A stretch of DNA of 64,000 nt, from positions 186,001 through 250,000 of the forward strand of contig JBBPTG010000017.1 in NCBI GenBank assembly GCA_038093975.1, read 5' to 3'. The notes below the pieces were generated by a model. The model had not been told where the DNA came from and searched no databases. It saw only the letters and a program-made list of their open reading frames with translations. Each line of letters opens with the position of its first letter. Within the stretch, counting starts at the first letter, position 1. This document shows, in pieces, positions 11,258 to 24,699 of the stretch. A program made the translations under genes and the position numbers. This DNA is from Chalciporus piperatus. Its lineage: Eukaryota; Basidiomycota; Agaricomycetes; Boletales; Boletaceae.

Positions 11258-14182
11258 ATGTCAGACATTGAGATGTAGGTTCCCATTCCGCCGCTCCAAA
11301 CGTTCGTTGACCGACCCCCCTCCAGCCATTCCATTTCCAAGCCCTCGGGGGCTTCCAGCAATGTGAAGCTTAACAAATTTTCGAGTCAATTGACCCAGGA
11401 CAAGGTGAGTCTTGCATCTGCATGTCATGGGAGGAATTACTGACATCTGTATCCAACCAAGTCCCGCGGCGGAGCCCAAGCTATGCGTCCGTGTGCATTC
11501 CTCTTCCGATGGCTTTGTCTGACTTGTTTTTTCAGTCTATGCCACCGGATTGACCGAGGAGGATATGGACAAGCCTCAGGTATGAATGGGCCTCCGAGCA
11601 TTGATATACGTACCCTAACTGTTGATCAGATCGGTATCTCTCCGATCTGGTGGGAGGGTGAGTGTACAGCCTTGTAATAGATCGAGGAAATAATCTGATC
11701 TCGAGCAAGGCAACCCGTGTAACATCCATCTTGTCAGTTTCTCTGAGTGCCCTCTTTCAACGATTTCGGCTGATTTTCCGTGAACAGCTCGACCTCGCGA
11801 AGAAGATCAAGGAAGGCTGCAAGGAGGAAGGCCTTGTTGGCTTGATGTTCAACACCATTGGTGTCAGGTAGGGTCGATATCGAAGTATTCGTCACTTCTA
11901 TCTCATCATACATCCCAGTGATGCGATCACTATGGGTACCGATGGTAAGTTTTTGTGTATTTCCAAAGGCTGCTCCTCTCACCCACATTTTTATAGGGAT
12001 GCGCTACTCGTGTGTATTTGCTCGCCCGAACGAGTCTCTTGCTTACCCCGCCTCTTCATAGTTTGCCTAGTCGTGACTTGATTGCGGACTCTGTTGAGGC
12101 TGTGAGTCGCCTTTAAATATCATTGTCCGCACCACTAACAATGAAATAAGGTCACTTTGGTAAGCAGGTGGCAATGACACATGCTGCGTCTTTGCAAACC
12201 AGACATTACCTTGATAGGCACAACACTATGATGGCAACATCTCAGTTCCTGGGTGTGATAAGAACATGCCTGGTGTCTTGATGGCTGCCGCGCGTCACAA
12301 CCGACCAACTATCATCGTTTACGGTGGCACTATCCAAGTTGGTACTCGCCATGTTGATTGTCCCTCCATGGGATTCAAGAAGGGTGGTACCGTCAACATC
12401 TCAGACGCCTTCGAGTCGTATGGTATGATGAAGCCGTGTACTCGATACTCACTCGTTTAACGCTGTGATGACCAGGTGCCTATGCCGTTGGTCTCATCAA
12501 CGACGAGGAGCGGTTTGACGTCGTCAGGAATTCCTGCCCAGGTGCCGGTGCTTGCGGTGGTATGTACACGTAAGTGTCTTCATTCGGAGGTACTTGCGAC
12601 GATAAATCTGATTCATTGTCGATGCAGAGCAAACACCATGAGTTCCGCCCTCGAGGTTTTAGGAATGTCTTTGCCATATTCTTCGAGTACACCTGCCATG
12701 TACCCGGGTGAGTGATATGTTTGTGTCCTTGAAGATGTTCCCTCATTGTCAATCGATAGAGAAAATACAGGAGTGTCTCAAGGCCGGGAAATATATGAAG
12801 CGCCTGTTGGAACTTGACTTGAAGCCCAGGGACATTCTCACCCGCCAATCTTTCTTGAATGCAATCACCATTGTCAACATTCTTGGTGGATCAACCAATG
12901 CAGTAGGTCCTTCGTCTGTCTTTCCTTGCATGTATGTAATGGCAGAAAGGTGCTCCACTTGCTCGCCATAGCACGGGCTGCCGACGTGCCGCTCACTATC
13001 GACGACTTCCAAGAAGTGTCTGACAAGACGCCTTACATCGCTGACCTCAAGTATGTCCCCGTTGTGGCTGCCAGAACCTACAACTAACGATGACACAAGG
13101 CCTTCTGGCAAGTATTACATGGAAGACATTCACAAGATTGGTGGCATTCCAGCCCTCCTCAAGTACCTCCTCAACCACACCAAGTTGATTGATGGTACCC
13201 AGATGACGGTCACCGGGAAGACTCTTGCACAGAACCTCGAGGACGTACCTGAACTTGAATTTGACAACCAAGACGTCATCAAGAGAGTAGAAGACCCCAT
13301 CAAGTCTACGGGCCACTTGACCATCTTGCGCGGAAGCTTGGCTCCCGGAACTGCTGTCGCTAAGCTAACTGGTAAGGAAGGCTTGAAGTTTGAGGTCAGT
13401 CTTTGTTCTTTCCATATCACGAAGACCAGTTCTCAATAATGCATGATAGGGTGTCGCCAAATGCTTCGATAGGTGAGGAAACTCTCGAGAGTCTGAATCG
13501 GTGACTAGACCTTCTACCAGCGTGCACGACTTCTACCCAGCTCTCGAAAAGGGAGAGATTAAACCAGGCACCGTCCTCATCTTCAGATACCAAGGCCCCA
13601 AGGGAGCACCAGGCATGCCCGAGGTCTGCGCGTTACACTCTCCTGTTCCAACCATTTCTAACTCTTTGGTCCACAGATGTTAGGTAATTGAAAGGAGATG
13701 GTCTAGTCGAGGTACTCGCTAACTGGGTTGATCGCAGGTCCTACTGCCGCTTTGATGGGAGCTGGTCTTGGTAACTCGACCGCCCTCATTACTGATGGAC
13801 GTTTCTCTGGGGCGTCTCGCGGATTCATCATTGGTGCGTTGTGTGGCTGGGGCTTGTATTCCGAATGGTTAAACACATTTATTCACAGGCCATGTTGTTC
13901 CCGAAGCCACGCTTGGTGGTCCCATCGCGCTCGTTAAAGATGGTGACCGTATCGTCATCGATGCCGGATCCCGAGCCATCAACTGGCTCGTGGAAGAGGA
14001 TGAGAAGGCGGCGCGCAAAAAGGAATGGGATGCTTCGGGTAAGAGTGCCTTGAAGGAACGAAGAGGTATCTTGTACCGATATGCAAGGGATGTTGCGGTG
14101 AGCGGGGTTCATGCATCGAATGTCTATGCACCCACTAACTTGATTGCACCAGCCTGCAAGCGAAGGTGCCTACTGCGATTGA
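11258..14182 (+). CDS. ILV3: Dihydroxy-acid dehydratase
   Basis: This Fe-S dehydratase converts dihydroxy-isovalerate and dihydroxy-methylvalerate to the 2-oxo acids of valine and isoleucine synthesis, normally in mitochondria. At least ten short introns interrupt the gene. Characteristic segments in order are [45 protein letters not shown] (cluster Cys), [10 protein letters not shown] (cluster Cys), [19 protein letters not shown] (cluster Cys), [55 protein letters not shown] and a C-terminal ASEGAYCD before TGA at 14180-14182. The start is MSDIEM with an intron inside the next codon. An N-terminal presequence is not obvious with this start, so an upstream or alternative start is possible. 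Several introns use AAG acceptors. The gene appears intact. Confidence 0.93.
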
Positions 14183-15274
14183 TTGTCGATATCTTTTGTT
14201 GCAAGCTGTGTGCTGTGTTATGCATAATGTACTAACTACCGAATGAAGGAAATGCTAGTGTTGTACCGTCTCGGCAGAAATCGGGGCATCTCGAGCTCCT
14301 GCATGATGAATTGCATGAGGATGTTTATATCCGACCATCGTAAGGCGATATGAGCCCATATTTCTTGTTCGGATACTAAGCATACGGACGATATACACGT
14401 GCCATGTCGGGAAAAAAAAAAGTGAACGAGGTACGCTCCATCACGCCCGTGTTGGATTCCCTGCCGGTGGACGACTGACAGTTCGATTTGAACTTTTGTG
14501 GTATAACAGTAATACTGTAACTTACCGACTCGGACCCTCGATGTTCAAGTGTAATCGTTGATTTGGTAAGTACACCCGAGACTAGACTATACTGGGCGCG
14601 CAGATCAGGATCAGGATCTGTGGATCCTAGTAGCTTACGTATACAGTGTGGGTGCCGTTTTACACGTCATTGGCATTGAGCATCACAAACACGGGGGAAA
14701 CATGGGAAATAATACATAGAATAAGAGAGATCCGAGACATGAGAGGATGAGGAAGCGAGAGGTTCAAACGACTGTGTTAGGTGATCATCATGCTGCGCTC
14801 GTAGAAGAATAGACTCGGAATTGCGATCCTCAGAAACAGTCCACCACGGGGAACGATTACAAAGGAGTGAAGGGAGCGACACAGGTCGTTAACACGGGCC
14901 GCGAAGAGTGGGAATGGAAATTAGGAAATAGAGGGAGACATCTAGTAGGGGGCAGTGAAAGGGGGTCTAAAAGGGTGGATAGAATATTTGGACTGAAATA
15001 CAGATAACATAACGACGGGCGGGAGTAGAACGGTGAAAGGTATAAAGGAGGGAAGCAAGCGAGGAAATAACAGACGTGGGCTGGGAAAAGAAAGCGCCGC
15101 GCCCACAGTGAGCCTGGTGAGACAAGGGGGTCCAAAGGGTGGAAAGGGTGCAAGTGTTTCAACTAGCGACCTACCAATAAAACGGGACAGATTCGGCGAG
15201 TACAATAGCAGGCGTCGAGGAGAGTACAAAAGAGCAGTGGGTGAGGCAGGGTCGTAGCGATCTCGGAACTAAAG
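14183..15274. other. Convergent intergenic region ILV3 / ABC transporter
   Basis: This region is the shared 3' flank of two convergent genes. ORFs are short and lack domain signatures. Purine-rich sequence dominates 14690-15270 on the plus strand. A copy of the small repeat seen near 10020 lies at about 14423-14448. Confidence 0.5.
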
Positions 15275-18095
15275 TCAAGAACTTCCAGAATCTGAGGCGG
15301 CGATTGGGGAGGGGCGGAAGGGAGACGAGATGGGAGAGGGAAGGGCAGGAGACAAGGGCGGTTCGACATCATGAGTCAGCGCATCGTACATCTCCGCGTA
15401 AATCCCGTGGGCCTTGAGGAGTTCAGCGTGTGTTCCTTGCTCGATCACACGTCCCTCCTTCATACACCTAGGGAAAGCATCAGAGGTCAACGAAGAGGGT
15501 AACGATGAATTGCGAAGGCGGGCGCGTGCATCAGTGAGGGCCACTGAGGGGGATGAAGGGACATACAATATTTGATCCGCAAGCTCAGCCACGTGGCGGA
15601 ATCGGTGTGTAACGAAGACCATTGTCTTCCCCGCACGAAGCTCTGGCTTAAGGAGTTCGTGGAGGATATTACTTTCAGCGATGGGGTCCAGGGCAGACGT
15701 CGCTTCATCAACCACAACCAGCCTCGTCTTTCCGTTGTTCATCCGCATGAACAAACGTGACCTATTGGGGTCGAATCGATCAGCGATGCACGTTGAAAAT
15801 CAAACACAAAAGACCTACGCAGCAAGGCGTTGTTGTTCACCGCCTGAAAGAGAGGGCGTCAACGTCAACACACGTTCTCCACACCACCGTGCATTCCATC
15901 ACTAACACTCACCTGAGATAGCCACCCTTTGTCCCGCGTGCTTCTCATACTCGTTCAACAATTCCGCAGTCGGGTGACCAAACACCCCAGTCCTCCATCC
16001 TTTATTGGTATCAAACGAAGGCACGAGCTTCGTCTCGTAATTCTCGCCGAGCCTCGATATCCAATCGGAGCATCCACCTCTCCGCGCAGCCTCCTCGACC
16101 TGAGCTTCTTTGATGTCGAACCTAGGAGGTAAACCGGCACAAATATTTTCCTTGACAGAGATCGGATAGACGACTGGAGACTGAGACTGAACTGCCATGG
16201 CTGCGCGGAGTTGGTCTGCGTCGTATTCGGGGAGGGGAAAGTCATCGACGAGGATCGTCCCAGCGGATGGATCGAAGAGTCGGGTCATAAGTTTGACCAT
16301 CGATGATTTGCCGCTCCCGTTCTCGCCGACCACGAGGACAAGTTGGCCTGGGAGGATCTCGAATGAGACGTCTCGGACAGCATCACGCTGTACCCCCGGA
16401 TATTGCAGCGTGACATTTCTTGAGCGTCAAATATGTGATGTCAGACGTGACAGACATCACAAGAAAAATAGTCGTACCTGAAGGTCAACTTCATTCCATT
16501 GTCGCTAGACGTCTTGCGTGAACGGGGGAACAGTTCTGTACCCTGCCGCATCGTGCTTTGATAATCGACAGCATCATAGAGTTTCTTAACCTGCCAGACA
16601 ATTTCCCTCAAACACGACATGTCCTCGGCATGTTGCACTATGATTAGCTTCATAGACTTGGTCACCTCGCGTAGGAGAGCGATCGAAGCGATCGAAGAAA
16701 GTGACGGACGCGCTGGAAGTGTCAACGCAAAGAGAGCCTGTAAATCATTAGACCAACCGGGCGGTAAGAGCACAGGCAGCATTACCAGCGGGTACTCCAA
16801 ACTGAGCTCCAACAGAATCTCCCAATGAAAACTGCGCCAGAGAACGCTAGACCAAGCATAAGGCTCCGTGTCTAAGACATCGCCCAGCTTCTCAGCCGAT
16901 TTCTGGTACTCTACAAGAGGGATGAGCAGTGGGTAAAGCTACGGCGTCGTATCCTACTCACCGGTCTTGATGAAGCTTGCTGTGCCATTTAACATGAGAT
17001 CGCCTCGGTATTCGGGCGTAAATGCTAGGTCGAAGAGCGCTTTCATTCGCTTGAAATGTTCATCGTGTGGCCAGTAGACATAACCTGTTGTAAGAATGAG
17101 CCGGATCCACAGTCAAGTCATTGCAAGACTAACTTGAATTGCGGATACGGTTTACAGGCGCCAGCCACCATACCAGCGGGAACGCAAGGGAAAGGCACAA
17201 CAGCATCTCCCGTTCTGGGCTCTGCCTACGAGAGATGGCGTATATCAAAACTAACACTTGGGAGATCAGTCCCACCGTGCGAATGACGAGGTGACTCAGT
17301 TGCGTGAGGAACGGTTCACCAGGGAACACAGACTCGAACGGAGACGAAACCGGGAAAATCGAGTTCAAGTCTAGCGGTCTGTTAGTTCTACATCCTCACC
17401 CAATCGCTGAGGGACATATGCTTACCCCGTGAAGACGATAGGTCCAACCTCAAACATGCTGGGAAAGAAGGTTTCAGTAACAGGCTTTTCGCGGGGTTGA
17501 AGGCTTAACATTCTAGTAGCGGCGGGATGAAGTGCCCTCTCAATCGCTTCCGCAGTTCTTCCAGAGCCAGGACGCTAAGTGTAGTGTGAGTGGGTAGCCG
17601 CATAACGAGACAGAGTCACTGACTTCATTCGTTCCATGGCAACATTGACGAAGGCGCAACATATCCAATAAATTGCCACACATCGATAGCAATTTGTGGC
17701 GAGCGTTCCATTGTTGATATCATCCTCGAGCTGGTAGACATGAGCTCGATCAGGGACGAATATCGAAAAGGGCTTACCAGCTCAACTAAGGTACTGAGCC
17801 AATAAAGATGTAAGGCAGAAGCGAGACCCTGCGCAATGGTCGTCACTGCGAACACGATCAACGCTGCTGGGGCGAGGTTCATCGTATCGGCAAGAAACGC
17901 CTTCACATAAGGACTGTTCTCGAGTATTTCTTTAACCGCATGGACTGGACACCGAGAAGCCAGTTTGGCTTCGTAAGTGATGTCATAGACGCCGCTTCGA
18001 AGACGCCGGAATCGACTGCCGGGAGCGTCTTCCAGCGGTTTGTTGATCGAGGGTGGCGCCTTATCTTCTAACGTATGATTGTTGGTGCTCTCCAT
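15275..18095 (-). CDS. Half-size ABC transporter (one membrane domain, one ATPase domain)
   Basis: The protein begins MESTNNHTLEDK (ATG at 18093-18095). Hydrophobic segments such as LAPAALIVFAVTTIAQGL and VGLISQVLVLIYAI mark the transmembrane domain. The nucleotide-binding domain follows, with Walker A GENGSGKSS (about 16305-16330), a signature motif AISGGEQQRLAASR split by an intron near 15795-15905, Walker B LVVVDEATSALD (about 15690-15730) and the H-loop FVTHR. The tail after HGIYAEMYDALTHDVE is proline/serine-rich and ends at 15275. The domain order TMD-NBD with a single NBD indicates a half-transporter that should work as a dimer. The substrate cannot be told from sequence, though B-type or bacterial-exporter-like families are closest in layout. 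About ten short introns are present. Start and internal exon edges in 16440-17620 are approximate. Confidence 0.85.
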
Positions 18096-18686
18096 TGGGA
18101 GGTTGCTATACAAGGATCAGAGTGCGAAATTGAGCTGCACCAGATAATTCGCCTGCATATTTATACCAAGAGCACCAGCATCTCTCGTATTGTATTGCCA
18201 CCGCCACTGTCATGCGTTGGCAAGTCATGCATCTATAGGGGCAACCCACTGCAAAACAATTGTGAATATACCATTCATCGCCACCTGTAGGCGCCCGGCG
18301 CGGTCCTTGTTCCAACTTGAATCCATAACAAAAACTCATCCGAAGTCTAGAAAACACACGTACCAACACCGCCCGCTGTGTGTGCACCACCACAAGACAC
18401 CGAAATAGTAAGTCCGGTGACTGTAAACGACACAACAGGCAAGGCAGGCAAGGAGAGCTGTGTGTGGCCCAATATTCGGGTGCGAGTTGCGTCTTGTGTC
18501 CACCAACGTTCCACGCTCTGCCAATGTCCTGTCGTATGGCATGGGCGCACTCCAAATTTAACGCACACGTATGTGACATGTATGGGCATCGGATTGCGCT
18601 CCTCGAGCTGCGCGACGGGATGTGGGACAGCTGTCGGAGTGATGGGTGACACTGGGTGACGATTCGCTTGCCTTGCCTCGCTCGAT

Positions 18687-18969
18687 TCGAATCCTGATTC
18701 CTGTACGTCAGAAACCAACCCGACCGGCGGGGTTTTGACAATAGTGGAACCTGTCCAGAGGCAGGAATTGTGGCCCAGCGTATTAGTAGTGTGGCGCACG
18801 AGATAGCGACCAGTGCGCCCACAATGAAGCTGTGTTCTGGGTTTAACAAGTGATATTGGACATCAATTGGGGTGGATGGGAGGTTTGGAAATGACGCCTG
18901 AGGAACGGCTGGGATAGAAATTTGTCGGAGATTTTGCTGCGAAATGGGGCACCTGTCCTCGTGTATCAT
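18687..18969 (-). pseudogene. Possible cytochrome P450 N-terminal remnant
   Basis: An open frame on the minus strand holds HLLNPEHSFIVGALVAIS followed by a hydrophobic span, LLIRWATIP and GWFLTYRNQ. This resembles the membrane anchor and hinge of basidiomycete P450s (anchor, charged RW stop, proline-rich hinge, then a segment starting the catalytic domain). No heme-binding FxxGxxxC motif or I-helix is visible nearby, and the frame downstream to 18106 has no recognisable content. It is either a remnant or a false lead. Confidence 0.25.
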
Positions 18970-19550
18970 GTTTACACGGCCTTGCTCAGTCTCCGACCAC
19001 GTAGTCAGACAGCAATACCTAATTGCCGCAGAGTGAAGGTTGGTTCCTGCTCGCACATTCCGAGTCCGTACGACAGTGCGTCCGTCGGCGATGAGCTTTT
19101 GTATTGATGATCCGGGCCAACGAATCAAACCGACCTGTCATTGTTGAAAAAGTATAGATTATTGGCACCTTGTCTTTTTGTTCGGGATAAGTTGTTCCTT
19201 GCCGTGACAATATGTCATTGTGATGGTATTTGGACAAGAAGGGTCGTGCCCGATTCGGAAGCCATTGTGAGTGGACCGGACATGTCGACGCCCACATACA
19301 AGCTGCGTTGGAACTTGGCAGACGACCACTTCAGAAATCACCTACACTCTTTTTGTTATGTAGGTGAACTCGCCGTTACCGTTTGGTTACCGTACCCATC
19401 GAGCAACAGACAGTCCTAGCATTTCCGCGAACTAGCAAACACGCGCGTTTCATGGGGTGGGTGCAGCACATCGCCGTGTGCTGGTCAGCCTTTTGTTCTT
19501 CTTCTACAACCTCCGGTCGAGTGCCGGTAGTGTGTATGACGGTCGCGGGT

Positions 19551-20931
19551 CTACTCCGAGTCTGTTAGGTCCAACTTCAACCAACTATCCATCTTCTCCC
19601 ACACATCCTCTTGTTCCGTCGTCCATTCTTCCCTCTTTTCCCTCACACACGCAGGACACAACCCCTCCGCTATCCAATCCATTTGTTTCAGCTTCTCGAG
19701 GGCTTCAAGAGGCTTGTACACGCTATCCCCAGCTATCGCAGATTGTATCACCAACGGAAACCATTTATCTGCCAACAAATTCGTACACGCCATGTGTGGC
19801 GTTACAGGCTAGAAAAGTAGATCGCAGTTGAAAGTCAGTCAACGAAACGAAAACCTAAAGGTACAAAACAGCAAGATCCATCCTCTCGGAACTTGGAAGG
19901 AACAAGTCAGGTTCCGCCCCAACCAAACCAGTCCACAAAATCTTCCGAGCGGCAAGGAAAAAGAAAGATAGGAAAAGTAATTGGACGTACAGGTTCGAAC
20001 AGTACAGGAGTGAAATGCTCCACGATGCCGGACATGAGGTTCCTGCATTGCTCAATGTCGATCGATGATAGGACGTGGCAGGTTGATGGATCGTCGGAAG
20101 CCACTGCATTTTCTACTCCGACGGTGGTGTCCGAGTCAGGTTCGAAGTCGGTAGTCGTGACCAGGCTGTAATAGATGCCCTTCTGGATCTACAGGCCGTC
20201 GAGTCAGAATACAAGACATGCCTTTTGGCGACAAATCGGACGATCGAAACGTACGGGAGAAATTTTGTACTGGACGGCAAGATTTATAGCCTCCTCGAGA
20301 TGATTAGGGTGCACAAACGGGGCAGGTCCACTAGGAAACATGGCCACGAGATAAGATCTCGCTAAGCCATGTATAGAAGGAAGATCCAACTGATTGGGTG
20401 AAGATATTCGAAGGATTGAGGCAACGTGGTGGAAGGGTGCCTGCGGAGAGAGCGGACTATATGCGTGCGATGGTTCGCTATCATGGAGGAGAACGGTGGA
20501 CGATCAGCTTCGGATGCTCACGTATCGTGGTATAGATGCTCCAGTAGCAGAGTGAAATCCTGAACCTGCACTCCAAGCTCCGAAGGGATGGTCATCACAG
20601 GAACCTCCTCGTCACCCCGCTCCAACACGACTTGCTGCGCGTATATCGAGAGTCTCCCAAGGAGACGCTCGTGGATCTTGAAGAGGACAAGATCGTGTTG
20701 GCTATCGCCTCGCTTGGGTACTTCCACGATGAGAGAACCGTCATCGAACCAATAAGTGGGATGTCGATATGCTTGTAACGTCGCTTGCTGAGACTCTGGT
20801 TCGCGTTTGAACGCCATTCTCCAGTCGCCCGATATCCAAAACTTCCAGCTAGCGCCAACCGCAACCGACAGGGGAATAAGCGAGATCAGCGTTCGATAGT
20901 TAGGGACAATGGACGCTCGCAGTGTGCTCAT
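19551..20931 (-). CDS. BTB/POZ-domain protein
   Basis: The BTB core reads HPTYWFDDGSLIVEVP, then LVLFKIHERLLGRLSIYAQQ, VPVMTIPSELGVQVQDF and LLLEHLYHD, the usual start of an agaricomycete BTB domain (display of a shape-determining strand, then helices). Further exons give LDLPSIHGLARSYLVAMFPS, HLEEAINLAVQYKISP, a region around IQKGIYYSLVTT, and a C-terminal exon ending CPACVREKREEWTTEQEDVWEKMD, typical of this lineage-expanded family, which is mostly of unknown function. Two starts are possible: 20931 (adds a 38-residue partly hydrophobic leader) or MAFKREPE at 20817, which looks more like family members. Introns are short. Exon edges between 19800 and 20520 are approximate. A fragment of a paralogue lies at 29773. 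Confidence 0.8.
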
Positions 20932-22234
20932 GGTGGCGTAGCAAGAATAGGTGGTCGAGTTCCCACCAAGAGGCTATGAGACCAAAACTCTAAACCCCCT
21001 GGATATCTACTCGTCATTGATATTGGACAATCAGTCGCACATCATCATTACATTATTACAGTGCAGGCCGCATCTGCATGATAAGATATGCGACAGCATT
21101 CATCTGCTGGAAATGATGCGATGGAGGTGATCCGCTAGTAATACAACACTTTACTCGATCTTCGATCATTTGTATTGAATTCAAGAGAATCGGTACGATA
21201 GATTCGAAGGTAGGCGTCATGCGAAACCGACGAACCCCATGAACACAGACTTGCGAATAACTATTCGGGCATCGTGTTTTCGGGAAATATAAAAATGCTT
21301 GGATAAAGTATCATATGTAGAGAGATTCTGAGCGTTTTCCGATTCTTCGCAGAGGCAGTCTGAGATATCTTATATATTTATTTGTGATTAAGAGGATTGT
21401 CAGTTTCGCATGACGCTACCTTGACAGCTGACCGTACGCCAGAGTGCGCAGTTCTCGGATGTAGTAGCGGGTGTGTGATAGCAACCGCGGTAGCAAGTAG
21501 GTTTGCTGGAGGCCAAGTACCTGTAGGCGCGTGGTTGCACGGCTATGGCGTGGGTGGCATGTGTTCAGGGAAGATGCGAATATACATTCATCAGTCAAAT
21601 TGCTAATATCAGGCAGCCACCTGTGGGCGCACAAACACGCACCCAACGCGACGAAGAATTTGGCGTAATGGCCAAGTAATGGCAGTCGTAAATGTTGTTT
21701 ACGAGATTATCGAGGCAAGAGCAACAAAGTCATTATAGGAGATGAGTTCAGTTGCTGTAAACGTGAATAGGGCGCCGACTGTCTTGAATCGACGAATACT
21801 TTGAGGCGATTCCGCCTGTCCCAGCACCACCCTCCTCGAATCTGCCAAATGTTATGAATCCATATGAGATCAGGGATGCGACGAACTTTTCTGCTATGGC
21901 AAGGTTGTCGGTAATAAGAGCGTTATCTCCAAGGAAGATTCCAATATGGATGAGGCCCGCGAGTGATCATGATCCGAGACCATTTCTCCAAAGCCGGCTT
22001 CTGAGTTGCCACGGTACCATCCTGCGTTCAGCCAGACTCCATACTCGACTTGACACTCCATTCGAAAGCAACGACATAGCTTGTCACCTATTCTCGTCAA
22101 ATGGTTTGCACGAGTTCCTCCTCGTTTGCTTTCATCATGTTTCTGCTCATCGACGGGCGGTAAAATTGGCAGGGTAGTGGCGCAACACCATGTAGCTACC
22201 ATTCGGTAGGAGTCAAAGAGTTGAGTCCAACTAA
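20932..22234. other. Intergenic region with an unassigned reading frame
   Basis: The region holds AT-rich sequence (21280-21390) and no confident gene. On the minus strand about 21748-21960 stays open and reads HIGIFLGDNALITD, AIAEKFVASLISYGF and GGAGTGGIASKYSS, ending in TGA at 21748. It looks protein-like but I do not recognise the family and no upstream exon joins convincingly. It could be a gene remnant. Confidence 0.35.
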
Positions 22235-22264
22235 TTTAACCCCCCGAAAAGGGGTCTACTCAAA
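22235..22264 (+). promoter_or_regulatory. Conserved upstream block of F-box copy 1 (CCCC-GAAAA-GGGG)
   Basis: The block TTTAACCCCCCGAAAAGGGG plus TCTACTCAA is identical at 25901-25929, upstream of the second F-box copy. It contains a C4/G4 dyad around GAAAA and an AGGGG core like the fungal stress response element. It sits about 45 bp before the start codon in this copy. Confidence 0.45.
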
Positions 22265-22305
22265 AAGCAACATTCAATCGTCAGTAAGTACACGCCTTCC
22301 ACATA

Positions 22306-23977
22306 ATGGACGCACGCAACCCGCTACTATTCCCAGATCTATTCCACAACTTATTGGACCATCTCTCAGAATACGAACCATGCATTCCCTTCCACTTTAC
22401 GGCTTATTATAACGAAGGCTGGGTGGACTTGCGTAAACGAGTACCGCTACTTGCCTTGGCTCTGACTTGTCGCGATTTCTCAGAACCTTGCCTTGACCGC
22501 TTGTGGCGCGAACTCGGTTCGCTCCGACCACTTATTCAGTGCTATGGAGGAGCCCCGCGGCCACCAGGTCCGGAGAAGAAGCAGGAGAAACTGGTAAACG
22601 CGTGTCTTCTACTCGTCGGTGTCCAGGCTCTCACCACATTGGCAGACCCCACCAACGTCCGGTGAACTGAACATCATTCGTCGATACTCCCCGCGGATTA
22701 GGATACTCCGTTTGCACAACTCTGTTTCTATGCAGCTTCTACGATACATAGGCTTGCAATCTCCCTCGTACTTTCCCAACCTCACCTGTCTCATCTATGA
22801 CGAGACCCGTCCCCGCCTTTGCGGTATTGGCACTGTATCCATGGCCGCACTCACTCGTCTTCTCACTCCTAATATCACCTCTCTGGAAGTCGTCTTTGCT
22901 AGAAAGGTCGACGGAGTACAGACATTTCTCCGGGACTTACATCAAATCTGTCCAAATCTCAGATCCTTCACATTCAAGGCAATTCCCTATAAAGGGAGGC
23001 GGGAGGATCCCCTACAAATCCTGCACCATGTCCCTGACTTCTCTCGCTTTAAGCAACTCCAGTACATCTCCCTGCAAGCCGTCATTGATCACATCACCGT
23101 CGAAAATATTTCCCGCTCTTCCCTGCTCAGACGGTTCTCCGCAGTAGTTCGCCGCAATCAATCGACACCACTTGAAACTTCGTTGGGACCCGTTGACATT
23201 CCACTTCGCCATGCTAAGCATGTTGAGCTGTGGGTCTGGGATCTCGGCTTTGTCACCAATTTACTACGACCTTCGCACCAGGCGTTTGACTCCATTGATG
23301 TTTCCATCGACGGGGATCGACCTACTGCTTCCAGTGTGTATGCGTTTTTCAAAGCACTGGCGTCTGCTGGACACGCCGATTCCCTGCAGACAATCCAACT
23401 TGAACTCGTATCCCTTCAGAGCTATCAATTCACACCTGGCCATCTATCCTCTGACCTCCCCTCTCTTCTCACGTCCTTCCTTCGCCTGGAAAAACTGGAG
23501 ATTAATCTGGGTAATATCTCCATTGACGACGACCAGTTGGCCAATTTGGGTTGCCTTCGGTCTCTCCGGGCTTTGGTGCTAGTTTGCTGGGCGGCATTGT
23601 GGCCGTTGGCTAAGCGTCCAACTCTCCGTGGAGTTCTGTCTTTGGCTGGATCTTGCCAGCAGCTCAAAAAGCTCATCCTGTCTGTTGATGCCAGGGAGGT
23701 TCCACAAGATACGGATGCCACAATCTGCAACAATACTCTCCCAGATCTAGTGTTTTATGACTCTCCGATCGATGATTCACGACGCGTGGCACGATTTATC
23801 TCTACACATTTTCCATCAGTGAAGCTGGTCTTCACACCTGGTTCTAGGGATGAACTTCCTGAGTACGTAGAGTGGGATAAAGTCTGGGATGAGGTCAACG
23901 AGCAGCTCCGTTGGGGAGTAGATAATCCAGATGATGTAGTTGACCCAGATGACTCAGAGGATCATAGCTCCGAGTAA
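22306..23977 (+). pseudogene. F-box protein, copy 1 (single frameshift)
   Basis: The N-terminal exon-like frame (22306-22662) reads MDARNPLLFPDLFHNLLDHL then LLALALTCRDFSEPCLDRLWREL, an F-box-like helix set that would bind Skp1. A second frame (about 22619-23977) continues with HWQTPPTS, FPNLTCLIYDETRP and leucine-rich segments to an acidic tail ending DDSEDHSSE. Compared with copy 2, this copy carries four extra bases near 22617-22645, which is what separates the two frames. The 3' part of 450 residues is fully open. Either a very short intron or an assembly error rescues it, or it is a young pseudogene. F-box proteins of this kind supply substrates to SCF ubiquitin ligases; the target is unknown. 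Confidence 0.7.
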
Positions 23978-24699
23978 TGTACGCCGGGTTGTAGCCACAT
24001 CAGGTGATTGAGCCGCAACTTGGTATGTCGGTCGGTTCATGAGACTCGGGAGAGCAACAATATTGATTGCAACAGTTGTCTGGTCTTGACAAACTAAGCA
24101 CTTACAGTCACTGCTCCCGGCAGAGTCCACAGCTGTGTTCATGTTCTTGCTCAAACGGTAATCCGAGATTCACAGCATCATTGGGATCGCTCTGAATCAT
24201 ACTCGTAATCCTCGCAGTATCGACTTCATGGTAATGGGACCATCTCGACACATGATGGAACGATGGTCTACCGGTCACTACAGGGCCACCGAATCGTGAC
24301 AACACCAAATGCGCGTGCACTCATTACTAGTATTGGATGAGCGCATGATGGTGATCTCAAATTCAGAGAAGCACACCCACCGAGATTCTCTCGTTTGTGA
24401 GCATGGGACTCCGGCGTCCTTGCTCTTTTGAACCACTTGACGAATCCACCGGCTGGTCACCGGGGCTTCACGTTCCACTTACCTCTTACTAATGTTCGAA
24501 TCGTAGGTGTACGTGTTTCAGCAACACTTCAGATTCCTTCTCTACAACGTTTTGAACTCGTTTCAGATGTGAGTAGCCAGTCTTCGGGTCTTTGTGCGGT
24601 GCCAACATACACCACCTTTCCAGGTGTCGTTACTTTCAAGTTGAAGCTCACAAATTGGGGGACATATGTGTATATGTTAGCACTCGATCGGGGTGCGTT
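23978..24699. other. Intergenic region between F-box copy 1 and amidohydrolase fragment
   Basis: Nothing gene-like is seen. ORFs are short and mutually overlapping. The amidohydrolase-like similarity begins near 24700. Confidence 0.4.

Noticed and set aside
18106..19128. 340-codon minus-strand ORF as a real gene
   Set aside because: Only a short stretch looks protein-like; the rest is arginine/serine/cysteine-rich with no domain, and other frames are also open. Only the P450-like piece was kept at low confidence.
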